Numbered from the stretch's first letter, positions 35,002 through 44,687 are shown. The stretch: 64,000 bases of DNA from Methylobacillus methanolivorans (GCF_044751345.1 NZ_JBIWXY010000001.1:1426001-1490000), one strand, 5' to 3'. Notes: generated by a model not told the origin, from the letters alone. Translations and numbers: made by a program.

Positions 35002-35382
35002 ATGCAACGAACTATGCTCCAATCCAAGCTGCACCGGGTACGCACGACGCACTCGGAGCTGGACTATGAGGGTTCCTGTGCCATTGATGAAACGCTGCTG
35101 GACGCAGCAGACATCAAGGAATATCAACAGATCGACATCTACAATGTCAATAACGGCGAACGCTTCACAACGTATGCGATCCGGGCCGAACGCAACTCCG
35201 GCGTGATTTCCGTCAATGGTGCGGCTGCACGCAAGGCCAGCCCCGGCGATTTATTGATCATCGCCAGCTATGCGGTATATTCCGAAGCTGAGCTCGCCAC
35301 TTTCAAACCCAAGCTGGTGTACGTTGATGCGCAAAACCGCATCAAGGATCAACGCCAGCATATCCCTGTACAAGCTGCCTAA
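35002..35382 (+). CDS. panD: aspartate 1-decarboxylase
   Basis: Pyruvoyl enzyme that makes beta-alanine for pantothenate. The 126-residue proenzyme has the self-cleavage site YEGSCAIDETLL (Gly-Ser bond, about residues 25-26), KLHRVRTTHSEL before it, and NGERFTTYAI and VISVNGAAARKASPGDLLII after it. The ATG at 35002 fits the family; a second ATG is four codons in. It overlaps the rsfS start by one base. Confidence 0.95.
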   Translation: MQRTMLQSKLHRVRTTHSELDYEGSCAIDETLLDAADIKEYQQIDIYNVNNGERFTTYAIRAERNSGVISVNGAAARKASPGDLLIIASYAVYSEAELATFKPKLVYVDAQNRIKDQRQHIPVQAA

Positions 35383-35741
35383 TGCTAGATTTAGAACAAA
35401 TGAAGCTGGCCGTCGTCGACGCGCTGGAAGATATCAAAGCCTTTGATATTACTGTGATGGATGTGCGAAAGCTCACCTCCATGACCAATTACATGATCGT
35501 CGCCAGTGCCAATTCCACTCGCCAAGCCAAGGCAGTTGCCGACAATGTCCGCGAAAAACTGAAGGAAAAAGGCGCTAATATCCAGAGCACTGAAGGCGAG
35601 AAAGAGGGCGAATGGGTGCTGGTAGACCTGGGCGATATCGTCGTGCACGTCATGGTGCCTGCGACCCGCGCTTACTACAACCTGGAGCAACTCTGGGGCG
35701 AAGCTGAAAGCCGTCGCGGCCATATCAAAGCTGTAGAGTAA
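35382..35741 (+). CDS. rsfS: ribosome silencing factor
   Basis: Binds ribosomal protein L14 and blocks subunit joining in starvation. The 119-residue product shows DITVMDVRKLTSMTNYMIVA, SANSTRQAKAVADNVREKLK, EGEKEGEWVLVDLGDIVVHV and YYNLEQLW, all standard for the RsfS/Iojap family. It is coupled to panD by overlap and precedes rlmH by 12 nt. Confidence 0.95.
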   Translation: MLDLEQMKLAVVDALEDIKAFDITVMDVRKLTSMTNYMIVASANSTRQAKAVADNVREKLKEKGANIQSTEGEKEGEWVLVDLGDIVVHVMVPATRAYYNLEQLWGEAESRRGHIKAVE

Positions 35742-35753
35742 CGCGATACTCCC

Positions 35754-36221
35754 TTGAAGCTGCGGATCATCTCTGTCGGACATAAAATGCCGGACTGGGT
35801 GCAATCCGCATGCAACGAATACACCAAGCGCATGCCACGTGAAATGAGCGTGGACATTGTCGAGATCAAGCCAGACAAGCGCGCCTCAGGCAAAAATGCG
35901 GAAGTCGTGCAGGAAGCTGAAGCCAAGCGCATCCTCGAGGCTGCCGGCCGAGACTATCTCGTGGCATTGGATGAGCGTGGTCAAGAAGTGACGACACTGC
36001 AATTGGCTGACAAGATGCGCGGCTGGATGGAAAGCGGGCGCGATGTCAGCCTGGTGATTGGTGGTGCCGATGGCCTGCACGACAGCTTGAAACGCCAGGC
36101 AGATTGGCTGTGGAGCCTGTCAAAACTCACTATGCCACACGGTATGGTGCGCGTCATGTTGAGCGAACAACTTTATCGCGGATTAAGTGTCATCAACAAT
36201 CATCCTTACCATCGCGAATAA
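35754..36221 (+). CDS. rlmH: 23S rRNA pseudouridine(1915) N3-methyltransferase
   Basis: SPOUT methyltransferase that modifies position 1915 of 23S rRNA in the assembled ribosome. The 155-residue product starts at TTG 35754 (LKLRIISVGHKMPDWVQ). Motifs: YLVALDERGQEVTTLQLA, LVIGGADGLHDSLKR and the C-terminal LSEQLYRGLSVINNHPYHRE. The rsfS-rlmH pairing is widely conserved. Confidence 0.95.
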   Translation: MKLRIISVGHKMPDWVQSACNEYTKRMPREMSVDIVEIKPDKRASGKNAEVVQEAEAKRILEAAGRDYLVALDERGQEVTTLQLADKMRGWMESGRDVSLVIGGADGLHDSLKRQADWLWSLSKLTMPHGMVRVMLSEQLYRGLSVINNHPYHRE

Positions 36222-36239
36222 GCTTTCGCGCCCAAACTC

Positions 36240-37676
36240 ATGAACAAATCACTCGTCTGGTTCCGCCGCGACTTACGAGATTACGATCATGCCGCGCTCT
36301 ATCACGCACTGAAAAACTCAACACAAGTTATCTGTGCCTTCGTTTTCGACACCGATATCCTGACGCAACTCACCAATAAGCAGGATAGACGCGTCGAGTT
36401 CATCTGGGAAAGCGTGCATGAGCTCAAAACCGCCCTGCAACAACAAGGTAGCGACCTGCTCGTGCTGCATGGCAAGGCGGCAGATGAAATCCCCAAGCTA
36501 GCACAAACTCTGGCAGTTGATACCGTATATTGCAATCATGACTACGAGCCGGATGCCATGGCGCGCGATCTCACCGTCCAGCAGGCATTAGATCAGACAG
36601 ACATAGCCTTCAAGTCATTCAAAGACCAGGTCTTATTTGAAAAGGATGAAATTCTCACCAAATCCGGCACGTCTTTCAGCGTGTTCACGCCTTACAAAAA
36701 CGCCTGCCTTAAAACACTCAATGATTTTTACCTCAAGGCTTACCCTGTAGATCGCTATATACATCACTTGGCAATAATGGATCCGCAATCCATGCCGTCC
36801 CTGGAGTCACTGGGTTTTGGACGCACCAACCTGAAGCAGCTTAAGCTTCCCACAGGCATGTCCGGCGGCAGCACATTATTTGAAGACTTTAGCAACCGCA
36901 TGGCACGTTACCGCGATGCCCGCGACTTTCCCTCCATCAAAGGCCCGTCTTACCTTTCCGTCCACCTGCGCTTTGGCACGGTGTCTATCCGCCACTTAGC
37001 ACGCACGGCCTGGCAGCAAGGAGGCTTGGGCGCTGAAACTTGGCTCAATGAATTGCTCTGGCGGGACTTCTACTTCCAGATCCTGCACCACCATCCCCAG
37101 GTGGCCACCGGGAAAAGCTTCAAAGCAGAATTCGAGCATATCCCGTTCCCTAACGATGAGCGTTTATTCGAGGCATGGTGCAAGGGCCAGACGGGCTACC
37201 CGCTGGTGGATGCTGCCATGCGCCAACTGAACCAGACTGGTTATATGCACAACCGCCTGCGCATGGTGGCAGCAAGCTTCCTAGTCAAGGATCTATTGAT
37301 TGATTGGCGCTGGGGCGAGCGCTATTTTGCAGAACACTTGATCGACTTCGACCTCGCAGCAAACAATGGCGGCTGGCAATGGGCGGCCTCTACCGGCTGT
37401 GATGCACAACCATGGTTCCGCATTTTCAACCCGGTCACACAATCAGAGAAATTCGACGCCGATGGCAAATTCATCCGCAAATATGTACCTGAACTACAAG
37501 CATGCACCAGCAAAGAAATCCACGCGCCTTGGCTAATGCCCCCATTACGACAACAGGCCCTCGGCCTTATGATAGGCAAGGATTATCCCAGCCCTATCGT
37601 GGATCACGCCATGCGGCGTGAACAAGCACTCGCACTCTATAAACAAGTCAGCCACAAGGCCTCTACCGCAACATAA
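36240..37676 (+). CDS. phrB: deoxyribodipyrimidine photolyase (class I CPD)
   Basis: Light-driven repair enzyme with FAD and an antenna cofactor. The 478-residue product has the N-terminal antenna domain (LVWFRRDLRDYDHAALYHAL) and the C-terminal FAD/DNA domain: GPSYLSVHLRFGTVSIRHLA, LLWRDFYFQILHHHP, GYPLVDAAMRQLNQTGYMHN, RLRMVAASFLVKDLLIDWR and NNGGWQWAASTGCDAQPWFR. Tryptophans of the electron-transfer chain fall in the conserved places. It stands 18 nt after rlmH and may be co-transcribed. Confidence 0.95.
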   Translation: MNKSLVWFRRDLRDYDHAALYHALKNSTQVICAFVFDTDILTQLTNKQDRRVEFIWESVHELKTALQQQGSDLLVLHGKAADEIPKLAQTLAVDTVYCNHDYEPDAMARDLTVQQALDQTDIAFKSFKDQVLFEKDEILTKSGTSFSVFTPYKNACLKTLNDFYLKAYPVDRYIHHLAIMDPQSMPSLESLGFGRTNLKQLKLPTGMSGGSTLFEDFSNRMARYRDARDFPSIKGPSYLSVHLRFGTVSIRHLARTAWQQGGLGAETWLNELLWRDFYFQILHHHPQVATGKSFKAEFEHIPFPNDERLFEAWCKGQTGYPLVDAAMRQLNQTGYMHNRLRMVAASFLVKDLLIDWRWGERYFAEHLIDFDLAANNGGWQWAASTGCDAQPWFRIFNPVTQSEKFDADGKFIRKYVPELQACTSKEIHAPWLMPPLRQQALGLMIGKDYPSPIVDHAMRREQALALYKQVSHKASTAT

Positions 37677-37709
37677 TCCCATTGCCAGTGACAAAAACTG
37701 GCCCGATAT

Positions 37710-38705
37710 CTATGCAGTCGGGTCAGTGAAGGAGTGAAACTCCTGCAAACGCTCAACCTCTTCCCGCGCCCCCAGAATCACGGCCACTCTCTGATGCAAG
37801 CTACCGGGTTCCACCTCGAGGATATTCCGGTGCCCAGTACTGGCAAGACCACTAGCCTGCTCCACCAGCCAACCCATGGGGTTGGCTTCATACAACAACC
37901 TCAGACGCCCGCCCCGCCCTACGCTGCGGCTATCGAGTGGATAAAGAAACACGCCACCACGCACCAATAAACGATGTACCTCTGCCACCATGGTCGCCAC
38001 CCAGCGCATGTTGAAATCCTTGCCACGCGGCCCACTTTTCCCTGCAATGCATTCCTCGATATATCGCTGTACCGGAGGCTGCCAGAAGCGTTGATTAGAC
38101 ATATTGACGGCAAACTCCTGGGTGCTGGCGGTAATGGTCAAGGCTGGATGGGTCAGGTAAAACTCACCTTGTTCAGGGTCAAGGGTAAACCCATATACAC
38201 CATGTCCAAGGGTCAGCACCAGCATGGTCGACGTGCCATATAAAGCATACCCAGCCGCCAGCTGCTGGTTACCAGATTGTAAAAATGCAGCCTCATCAAT
38301 GTGACCCTCTGGAGCCTTCAGAATGGAAAAAATGCTGCCTACGGACAAGTTCAGGTTGATATTCGATGATCCATCAAGCGGATCAAACACCAACAAGTAA
38401 GGTGCCTGCTTACCAGTAAATATCTGGGCATGCTCCAGCTCCTCTGAGGCCAGCGCCGCGACCTGTGGGCTTTGGGCAGCCATCTGCACAAAAATATCGT
38501 TGCTGATGAGGTCCAATGTTTTCTGCTGCTCGCCTTGCACATTCTGCTGATCAGCCTCTCCCATATTGCCTCGCAACGCACCATGACTAATCTCATGCGC
38601 CACGGCCTTGCATGCCAATGCAAGCGTTGCCACTACCTCAGTCAGGCTTGGAGCAAGCTGAAATTGCGTGGCCTGCTCTGCCAGGAAATCCGATAAATTC
38701 AACAT
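37710..38705 (-). CDS. fbp: fructose-1,6-bisphosphatase class I
   Basis: Hydrolyses fructose 1,6-bisphosphate in gluconeogenesis and, in methylotrophs, in regeneration phases of sugar-phosphate cycles. The 331-residue product has the metal site LLVFDPLDGSSNINLNLSVG, GYALYGTSTMLVLTLGHGVY and the sugar-phosphate region GGVFLYPLDSRSVGRGGRLR with EANPMGWLVEQASG. The ATG at 38705 has GAGGAA nine bases upstream; an in-frame ATG at 38750 has none. Near-perfect inverted repeats lie in the gap before mlaA. Confidence 0.95.
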   Translation of the reverse strand: MLNLSDFLAEQATQFQLAPSLTEVVATLALACKAVAHEISHGALRGNMGEADQQNVQGEQQKTLDLISNDIFVQMAAQSPQVAALASEELEHAQIFTGKQAPYLLVFDPLDGSSNINLNLSVGSIFSILKAPEGHIDEAAFLQSGNQQLAAGYALYGTSTMLVLTLGHGVYGFTLDPEQGEFYLTHPALTITASTQEFAVNMSNQRFWQPPVQRYIEECIAGKSGPRGKDFNMRWVATMVAEVHRLLVRGGVFLYPLDSRSVGRGGRLRLLYEANPMGWLVEQASGLASTGHRNILEVEPGSLHQRVAVILGAREEVERLQEFHSFTDPTA

Positions 38706-38812
38706 CGTCAGTGCTTCCTCTCTACATGCTTGCGGCATACTGCAAGCCATTGGTTGTACCAGACACCTCTATGCATGAGGTGTTTCATTTTTACAACTCG
38801 CTACCGTTAAGA

Positions 38813-38851
38813 GGTTTTAGTTGTATTAAATTCGATAGACAACTAAAAACC
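38813..38851. promoter_or_regulatory. long inverted repeat between fbp and mlaA
   Basis: GGTTTTAGTTGT (38813-38824) and ACAACTAAAAACC (38839-38851) are complementary over 12-13 positions with one extra base and a 14-nt spacer. A further stem, ACACCTC/GAGGTGT, lies nearby at 38763-38782 and is followed by a T-rich run. The long repeat could be a regulator site in this divergent promoter region. Confidence 0.45.
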
Positions 38852-38916
38852 GCTCGGTTAAAGTGGGTTCCGTTTGTGTCAAATTAGAGACACTCAATAA
38901 TAATTAGGACAGATGT

Positions 38917-39657
38917 ATGCGCATTAAAATTTCAGGGATCGCCACCAGCCTAGTACTCGCACTGAGTATCAGCGGCTGTGCCACCCAAGCCAATAAAGAC
39001 CCACTGGAAGGCTTTAACCGTGGCGTTTATAAGTTCAATGATACTGCTGATAAAGCCGTACTGAAACCCATTGCAGGCGCATACAAGGCAGTCCTTCCTA
39101 GCCCGATTCGCACAGGGGTCAACAATTTCTTCACGAACCTGGGCACCTTCACCTCTCTGATCAACAACATCCTGCAGTTGGAGCTGGGTAAGGCCATGGA
39201 TAATGCTGGCCGCCTGGTGATCAACTCCACCATTGGTATTGGTGGCCTGATTGATGTTGCCTCGATGGATGGCGTACCTAGACACAAAGCTGATTTCGGC
39301 CAGACACTGGGCAAATGGGGCGTTGGCAGTGGCGCTTACTTGGTGCTGCCATTTGTAGGCCCAAGCACCATCCGCGATACCGCTGGCCTGACGGTTGACA
39401 CGCTCTACTTCGACCCTATCCAGTACACCAATCATGTCCGTATACGTAATCAATTGCGTATGCTCAGCTTCGTTGATCTGCGTTCACAATATTTGCCAGC
39501 GAGCGATCTGGTCGATGATGCAGCACTTGATCCATACATTTTCATGCGCGAAGCCTACCTGCAACGTCGTGATATCGCTGTACATGGCAAAGCCACGCAG
39601 TATGATGATTTCGACGACGATGATGATGACGACGAAACCCCAGCTGGACAGCAATAA
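38917..39657 (+). CDS. mlaA: MlaA/VacJ family lipoprotein
   Basis: Outer-membrane lipoprotein that removes misplaced phospholipids from the outer leaflet and hands them to the Mla pathway. The 246-residue product has a lipobox (SISGC) near residue 21. The family signature follows: DPLEGFNRGVYKFNDTADKA, RTGVNNFFTNLGTFTSLINN, RLVINSTIGIGGLIDVAS and DFGQTLGKWGVGSGAYLVLP. The C-terminus has a run of Asp residues (DDFDDDDDDDE), unusually acidic. No other mla gene is in the window. Confidence 0.94.
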   Translation: MRIKISGIATSLVLALSISGCATQANKDPLEGFNRGVYKFNDTADKAVLKPIAGAYKAVLPSPIRTGVNNFFTNLGTFTSLINNILQLELGKAMDNAGRLVINSTIGIGGLIDVASMDGVPRHKADFGQTLGKWGVGSGAYLVLPFVGPSTIRDTAGLTVDTLYFDPIQYTNHVRIRNQLRMLSFVDLRSQYLPASDLVDDAALDPYIFMREAYLQRRDIAVHGKATQYDDFDDDDDDDETPAGQQ

Positions 39658-39663
39658 CCAAAC

Positions 39664-39694
39664 AAAAAGCCACGCAAATGCGTGGCTTTTTTAT
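39664..39694 (+). terminator. bidirectional intrinsic terminator
   Basis: AAAAAGCCACGC at 39664-39675 pairs with GCGTGGCTTTTTT at 39680-39692. It lies between the convergent mlaA and pmbA genes. Confidence 0.9.
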
Positions 39695-39716
39695 TGATGC
39701 GTAGAAGCTGACTGAC

Positions 39717-41105
39717 TTACTCTCCACTTGCAACCGTCATGCGTTCAATCAAGATAGACCCTGTGTGTTTGGAACCCTGTACCAGCACATCATTGCCTAC
39801 TGCCACGATACTCATAAACATTTCTGCCAAATTGCCGGCAATCGTGATTTCCTCAACCGGATAGGCAATCACGCCATTTTCCACCCAGAAACCAGCTGCA
39901 CCACGGGAGTAATCACCCGTTACCATATTGATACCGTGCCCCAGCAACTCCGTCACCAGCAGCCCTGTGCCCATGGTCTTCAGTAGCCCAGCAAGATCAA
40001 GATCACCGTGTCGTATGATCAAATTGTGGTTACCACCAGCATTACCCGTACTTTGCATCCCTAACTTACGAGCGGAATAGCTGCCAAGCATATAGCCCTG
40101 CAACACGCCATCCTTGATCAAGGTCCGTGCATGGGTTTCCACGCCTTCATTGTCAAATGGTGAGCTTGCCAGTCCGCGCGGCACGTGCGGCAACTCTTCA
40201 ATATTCACGAGTGAAGACATCACCTGCTTGCCTAGGCTATCCAGCAGGAAAGATGATTTTCGATACAAACTGCCACCCGAGATCGCAGAAACCAGGTGAG
40301 AAATTAAGCCAGAAGCCAGTGGCGCCTCAAATAGCACGGGTACCTGACAAGTCTTGACGCGACCTGGGCTGAGACGACGTACTGTACGCTCACCGGCACG
40401 CAAGCCTACCGCAAGCGCTGAATCCAGGTCAGCAGGGTGCCGGGCGCTGGAATACCAATAATCCCGTTGCATGCTTTCACCTGCCTCAGCAATGACCGAG
40501 CAGCTCAATCCATGGCGGGAACTGGGATACCCAGCGTTAAAGCCATTGCTATTGGCGTAGGAAAACAGGCCCTCATAAGTGGAAACCGAAGCGCCTTCGG
40601 AATTACTGATACGGGGATCAGCAGACCGGGCGGCCTGCTCGCACTCCAGTGCCAAGGCTAAAGCCTCATCAACGCTGATATCCCAGGCATGATGCAGATC
40701 AAGATTTGGAATGTCGCGTGCCAGCAAAGCAGGATCAGCCAGTCCGCAGAACTCATCCTGTGCGGTATAACGTGCAATATTACAAGCCGCTGCGACGGTA
40801 TCCTTGAGCGCCTGCATACTGAGATCAGAGGTGCTGGCATGACCTTTCTGCTGACCGAAATACACAGTGACAGACATACCCTTGTCACGGTTGTATTCAA
40901 TGGTTTCAGTCTCACCCATACGTACCGAGACATTCTGGCCAATGCCCAGGCTCACTTCTGCTTCAGCTGCGCTTGCCCCTGCTGCTTTGGCAAAACGCAA
41001 CACTTCATCGCTCAGTCCCTTCAGCTCATCCAGCGTGTATGAAAAGCGCGAATCATGGGCTGTCTGGTCGTTCACGGGCGTCTCTTTGCAAAAAACTGTT
41101 ATCAT
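39717..41105 (-). CDS. pmbA: metalloprotease subunit PmbA/TldE
   Basis: TldE-type subunit of the TldD/TldE protease that processes modified peptides and proteins. The 462-residue product has VSVRMGETETIEYNRDKGMS, ISNSEGASVSTYEGLF, VLFEAPLASGLISHLVSAIS, DNEGVETHARTLIKDGVLQG and ELLGHGINMVTGDYSRGAAG, all usual for PmbA. The start is either ATG 41105 or GTG 41075 (NDQTAHD). An AAAGAGA stretch before the GTG makes it a fair alternative. The opposite-strand gene darP starts only 8 nt away, as is common for this pair. Confidence 0.93.
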   Translation of the reverse strand: MITVFCKETPVNDQTAHDSRFSYTLDELKGLSDEVLRFAKAAGASAAEAEVSLGIGQNVSVRMGETETIEYNRDKGMSVTVYFGQQKGHASTSDLSMQALKDTVAAACNIARYTAQDEFCGLADPALLARDIPNLDLHHAWDISVDEALALALECEQAARSADPRISNSEGASVSTYEGLFSYANSNGFNAGYPSSRHGLSCSVIAEAGESMQRDYWYSSARHPADLDSALAVGLRAGERTVRRLSPGRVKTCQVPVLFEAPLASGLISHLVSAISGGSLYRKSSFLLDSLGKQVMSSLVNIEELPHVPRGLASSPFDNEGVETHARTLIKDGVLQGYMLGSYSARKLGMQSTGNAGGNHNLIIRHGDLDLAGLLKTMGTGLLVTELLGHGINMVTGDYSRGAAGFWVENGVIAYPVEEITIAGNLAEMFMSIVAVGNDVLVQGSKHTGSILIERMTVASGE

Positions 41106-41113
41106 ACATCAGC

Positions 41114-41656
41114 ATGAAACCGAACAAGACAGAAAACACCGAACCGGGTATCGAACCCATCAGCAAAACCAAGCGCAAGGCCGAAGCCGATGCGCAGCAA
41201 GCCATCGGCGTCACACTAGTTGGCCTGCCCAAGGACAAGCTTGCCAAGCTGGAACTGCCTGAAGCCCTGCTGGATGCAGTGAATGAAGCCAAGCGTATTA
41301 ACTCCAATGGTGCGTTGCGCCGACAGATGCAATACCTCGGACGCTTGATGCGCGATATTGACACTGCACCTATCGTTGATCAATTGCAGCGCTGGGAAGG
41401 CTCGCATAATGAAGAAAATGCGCGCTTCCACCGCTTGGAACAATGGCGTACCCGCTTGCTGGAAGACGAAGCTGCGCTGGCAGAGTTCATTAATGAATAT
41501 CCCAACACCGAAGCACAGCAGATTCGCAACCTGATTCGCAATGCACGCCGGGAGCACGCCGCAGATAAGCCACCCAAGAGCAGCCGGGAGCTGTTCAAAC
41601 TCATCCGTGGCATCACGGAAAATATAACGCCAGAAACTGAACTCGACGCTGATTAA
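41114..41656 (+). CDS. darP: ribosome biogenesis factor DarP (YjgA/DUF615)
   Basis: Acts in late 50S subunit assembly in related bacteria. The 180-residue product has the YjgA core: SKTKRKAEADAQQAIGVTLV, LPEALLDAVNEAKRINSNGA, LRRQMQYLGRLMRDID and SRELFKLIRGITE. I chose the ATG at 41114 because the family N-terminus (MKPNKTENTEP) starts there. It is divergent from pmbA, a gene order seen in many betaproteobacteria. Confidence 0.92.
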   Translation: MKPNKTENTEPGIEPISKTKRKAEADAQQAIGVTLVGLPKDKLAKLELPEALLDAVNEAKRINSNGALRRQMQYLGRLMRDIDTAPIVDQLQRWEGSHNEENARFHRLEQWRTRLLEDEAALAEFINEYPNTEAQQIRNLIRNARREHAADKPPKSSRELFKLIRGITENITPETELDAD

Positions 41657-41786
41657 TCCATCAGTGCAATAGCCAGTCAGGCCCTCTGGGAGTTTCCGGC
41701 TGTGCCAGCTAATGCTGAGCATGTGTTGATTGCCCGAATGACTCGGGCAACACCAGCGTAAACTTTAACAAGACATTGCAAACCTC

Positions 41787-44687
41787 ATGGGCTTAGCTTA
41801 TTTAACACTTATCCCCTTTCTCGGGGCAGTTTTCACGAAACTCAGCACCCGGCTGGGACGATACTCATCGGCCTGGGTTTCCTTATTCTCTGCAACGCTA
41901 TCGCTGTATTTGCTATGGCCATTGGCTACGCAAGTCTGGCAGGGTGCCACCATCATCCAGCGCGTCAGTCCCTGGCTGCCAGAGCTTGGCATTGATATAT
42001 CGTTCCGGCTGGATGGCCTATCGCTATTGTTCAGCCTGATGATCCTGCTCGTCGGTCTCATCGTGGTGATCTATGCCCGCTACTATCTCTCACCGCGCGA
42101 CAGCATGGGGCGTTTTTATACTTACCTGTTGCTGTTCATGGGCTCCATGCTGGGTGTCGTGCTCTCGGAAAACATCATCCAGCTTCTCATGTTCTGGGAG
42201 CTCACCAGCCTGTCTTCATTCCTGCTGATCAGCTATTGGCAACAACGTGAAGAAGCCAGCCGTGGCGCGCGTATGGCGCTAACGATTACCGGCGGCGGTG
42301 GCCTTGCCATGCTAGGTGGGTTTCTCCTCTTAGGGCAGATGGCTGGCAGTTACAATCTCAGCGATATCTTGCTGGCCGGTGATGCCATCCGCAGCCACGA
42401 GCATTACCTGCCCATGTTGCTCCTGATCTTGCTGGGAGTATTCACCAAGTCAGCGCAGTTCCCCTTCCATTTCTGGCTCCCCAATGCGATGGCGGCCCCC
42501 ACGCCTGTGTCGGCTTATCTGCATTCTGCCACCATGGTCAAAGCGGGTATTTTCCTGCTGGCACGCCTGTTTCCTGCCTTGTCTGGCACGCCGGAATGGA
42601 CTTGGATCGTTTCCACTGTCGGTATCATCACTTTCCTGACAGGCAGCTATATCGCGCTGTTCAAGCACGATATGAAAGCCTTGCTGGCCTATTCCACGAT
42701 CAGCCATCTTGGCCTGATTGTCGCGCTATTCGGCATCGGTACGCCGCTGGCAGTAGTCGCTGGCGTATTCCATATCATCAACCATGCCACCTTCAAGGCC
42801 TCCTTGTTCATGCTCGCGGGGATAGTCGACCACGAAACCGGCACGCGCGATATGCGTCAGTTGCGCGGCCTGTGGCGCTACATGCCTTACACCATGGTGC
42901 TGATGGTGATTGCCGCCGCCGCGATGGCGGGCATTCCCGGGCTCAATGGCTTTATTTCCAAGGAAATGTTTCTTGAACAAGTCGTCGAGCAGGGTCATCA
43001 CGCCACACACACCTGGCTGCTACCTGCGATTGTGACGCTAGGCGCGGTCTTTTCAGCGGCTTACTCTATTCGCATTGCACACAATGTCTTCTTTGGCGGC
43101 GAACCTAGTGACCTGCCAAAAGAGCCGCATGATCCTTCCGCCGGCATGCAAATTCCAGTGGCTATTCTCGTGCTGGCCTGTATTGTCGTTGGCTTGTTTC
43201 CAGCCATTGCCGAACCACTGGTCACGCTGGTCGTTGGCAGTTCGCTACAAGGTGCCGCACCTGAGATTCACCTTGCCATCTGGCATGGATTTACCCCAGC
43301 GTTGTACATGAGCGCAATTGCACTCGCAGGCGGCATCCTGGTCTATCGCCAGCGTGAAGCCTTCTTCTCCCTGCAAACCCTGGTGGATGGCAGACTTGAT
43401 GCCAAGATCATCTATAACGGCGCCATGCGCAGGTTGTTTGCCTGGTCCAGCGCCATCACCATGAATGCCGACAATCTCTCGCAAAAACGCATGTTATGGA
43501 TATTATTCGTCACGGCCATTGTCTTGGGAGGCTATGGCTTCATCAGTGGCGGCAGCGCCTTGACCGGTAACCGCCCCATGCTACCTGTTGATCCCATGAG
43601 CGTGATGGTCGCCGTGATCATGATGGCAGCTGCCATTGCGACTGTCGTCATGCATCAGCAACGCTTTACCGCACTGGTATTGGTGAGCGCCGTGGGCTTG
43701 GGCGTAGCACTCACTTTCGTGAAGTTTTCTGCACCAGACTTGGCGCTGACACAGCTCGCGGTCGAGTTCATCACGGCCGTTCTACTATTGCTGGCCTTGT
43801 TTTTTCTGCCTCAGACGACCCCAGATGAGCAGGACCGCCTGCGCCAGGCGCGTGACATCTTCATCGCCGTAGTGTCAGGGCTAGGTATTGCAGCCTTGAG
43901 CTATGCCGTGCTGACTCGTGGTTATGACACCATTGCCGATTACTTCATCACCAACAGCGTCAGCGGTGGCGGCGGTGCCAATGTGGTCAATGTCTTGCTC
44001 GTGGATTTCCGCGGCTTCGACACCATGGGGGAAATCACGGTGCTGGCGCTAGCTGGCCTGGGCATCTATGCCATGCTGGATCAGCTCAAATTGCTCAGTC
44101 CCAAGCAGGATGCCGATGGCCGCCCCTGGAACCCCGATACCCACCCCTTGATTCTTGCCACCTTCAGCCGCATCCTGCTGCCACTGGCCTTGCTGGTTGC
44201 CATCTTTATCCTGCTGCGCGGGCATAACCTACCGGGTGGCGGCTTCATTGCAGGCTTGGTGACCTCTGCTGCGCTGATCGTGCAATATCTCGCCAATGGC
44301 GTAGAATGGACACGCAGCAAACTGCCTGCCAACACACACCCACTTATTGGCTATGGCCTCTTGATTGCAGCCAGCACCGGCATTGCCAGCTGGTATTTTG
44401 GCTACCCGTTCCTCACCTCAACCTTTGATCACCTGAACCTGCCAGTGCTGGGCGAGTTTGAGCTGGCATCCGCCATGGCCTTCGATATCGGCGTGTTCCT
44501 GGTAGTGGTCGGCACCTCGCTGCTAATTCTGATCAACCTGGGCATGATCCATCAGGTTAGCTACCTGCCACGCGTGAATAAAAACCCAGGTAATAAAGAG
44601 CCCAAAGCGGCACGTAGTACACCAGTCGGCAACAAGACCGACAAGTCCACAACACAAACACAGGAAGACATGCCATGGAAGCGTTGA
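41787..44687 (+). CDS. mrpA: Mrp Na+/H+ antiporter subunit A, fused A-B type
   Basis: Largest subunit of the multi-subunit cation/proton antiporter, related to the NuoL/ND5 proton-pumping subunit. The 966-residue product has the NuoL-like part in residues about 1-500 (LLIS YWQQREEAS-type region, SAQFPFHFWLPNAMAAPTPV, HNVFFGG), a linking part near 600-700 and an MrpB domain in the last 250 (LPGGGFIAGLVTSAALIVQY). The tail (about 930-966) is polar and Thr-rich. The start overlaps nothing upstream; it ends inside mrpC by 13 nt. There is no separate mrpB. Confidence 0.95.
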   Translation: MGLAYLTLIPFLGAVFTKLSTRLGRYSSAWVSLFSATLSLYLLWPLATQVWQGATIIQRVSPWLPELGIDISFRLDGLSLLFSLMILLVGLIVVIYARYYLSPRDSMGRFYTYLLLFMGSMLGVVLSENIIQLLMFWELTSLSSFLLISYWQQREEASRGARMALTITGGGGLAMLGGFLLLGQMAGSYNLSDILLAGDAIRSHEHYLPMLLLILLGVFTKSAQFPFHFWLPNAMAAPTPVSAYLHSATMVKAGIFLLARLFPALSGTPEWTWIVSTVGIITFLTGSYIALFKHDMKALLAYSTISHLGLIVALFGIGTPLAVVAGVFHIINHATFKASLFMLAGIVDHETGTRDMRQLRGLWRYMPYTMVLMVIAAAAMAGIPGLNGFISKEMFLEQVVEQGHHATHTWLLPAIVTLGAVFSAAYSIRIAHNVFFGGEPSDLPKEPHDPSAGMQIPVAILVLACIVVGLFPAIAEPLVTLVVGSSLQGAAPEIHLAIWHGFTPALYMSAIALAGGILVYRQREAFFSLQTLVDGRLDAKIIYNGAMRRLFAWSSAITMNADNLSQKRMLWILFVTAIVLGGYGFISGGSALTGNRPMLPVDPMSVMVAVIMMAAAIATVVMHQQRFTALVLVSAVGLGVALTFVKFSAPDLALTQLAVEFITAVLLLLALFFLPQTTPDEQDRLRQARDIFIAVVSGLGIAALSYAVLTRGYDTIADYFITNSVSGGGGANVVNVLLVDFRGFDTMGEITVLALAGLGIYAMLDQLKLLSPKQDADGRPWNPDTHPLILATFSRILLPLALLVAIFILLRGHNLPGGGFIAGLVTSAALIVQYLANGVEWTRSKLPANTHPLIGYGLLIAASTGIASWYFGYPFLTSTFDHLNLPVLGEFELASAMAFDIGVFLVVVGTSLLILINLGMIHQVSYLPRVNKNPGNKEPKAARSTPVGNKTDKSTTQTQEDMPWKR

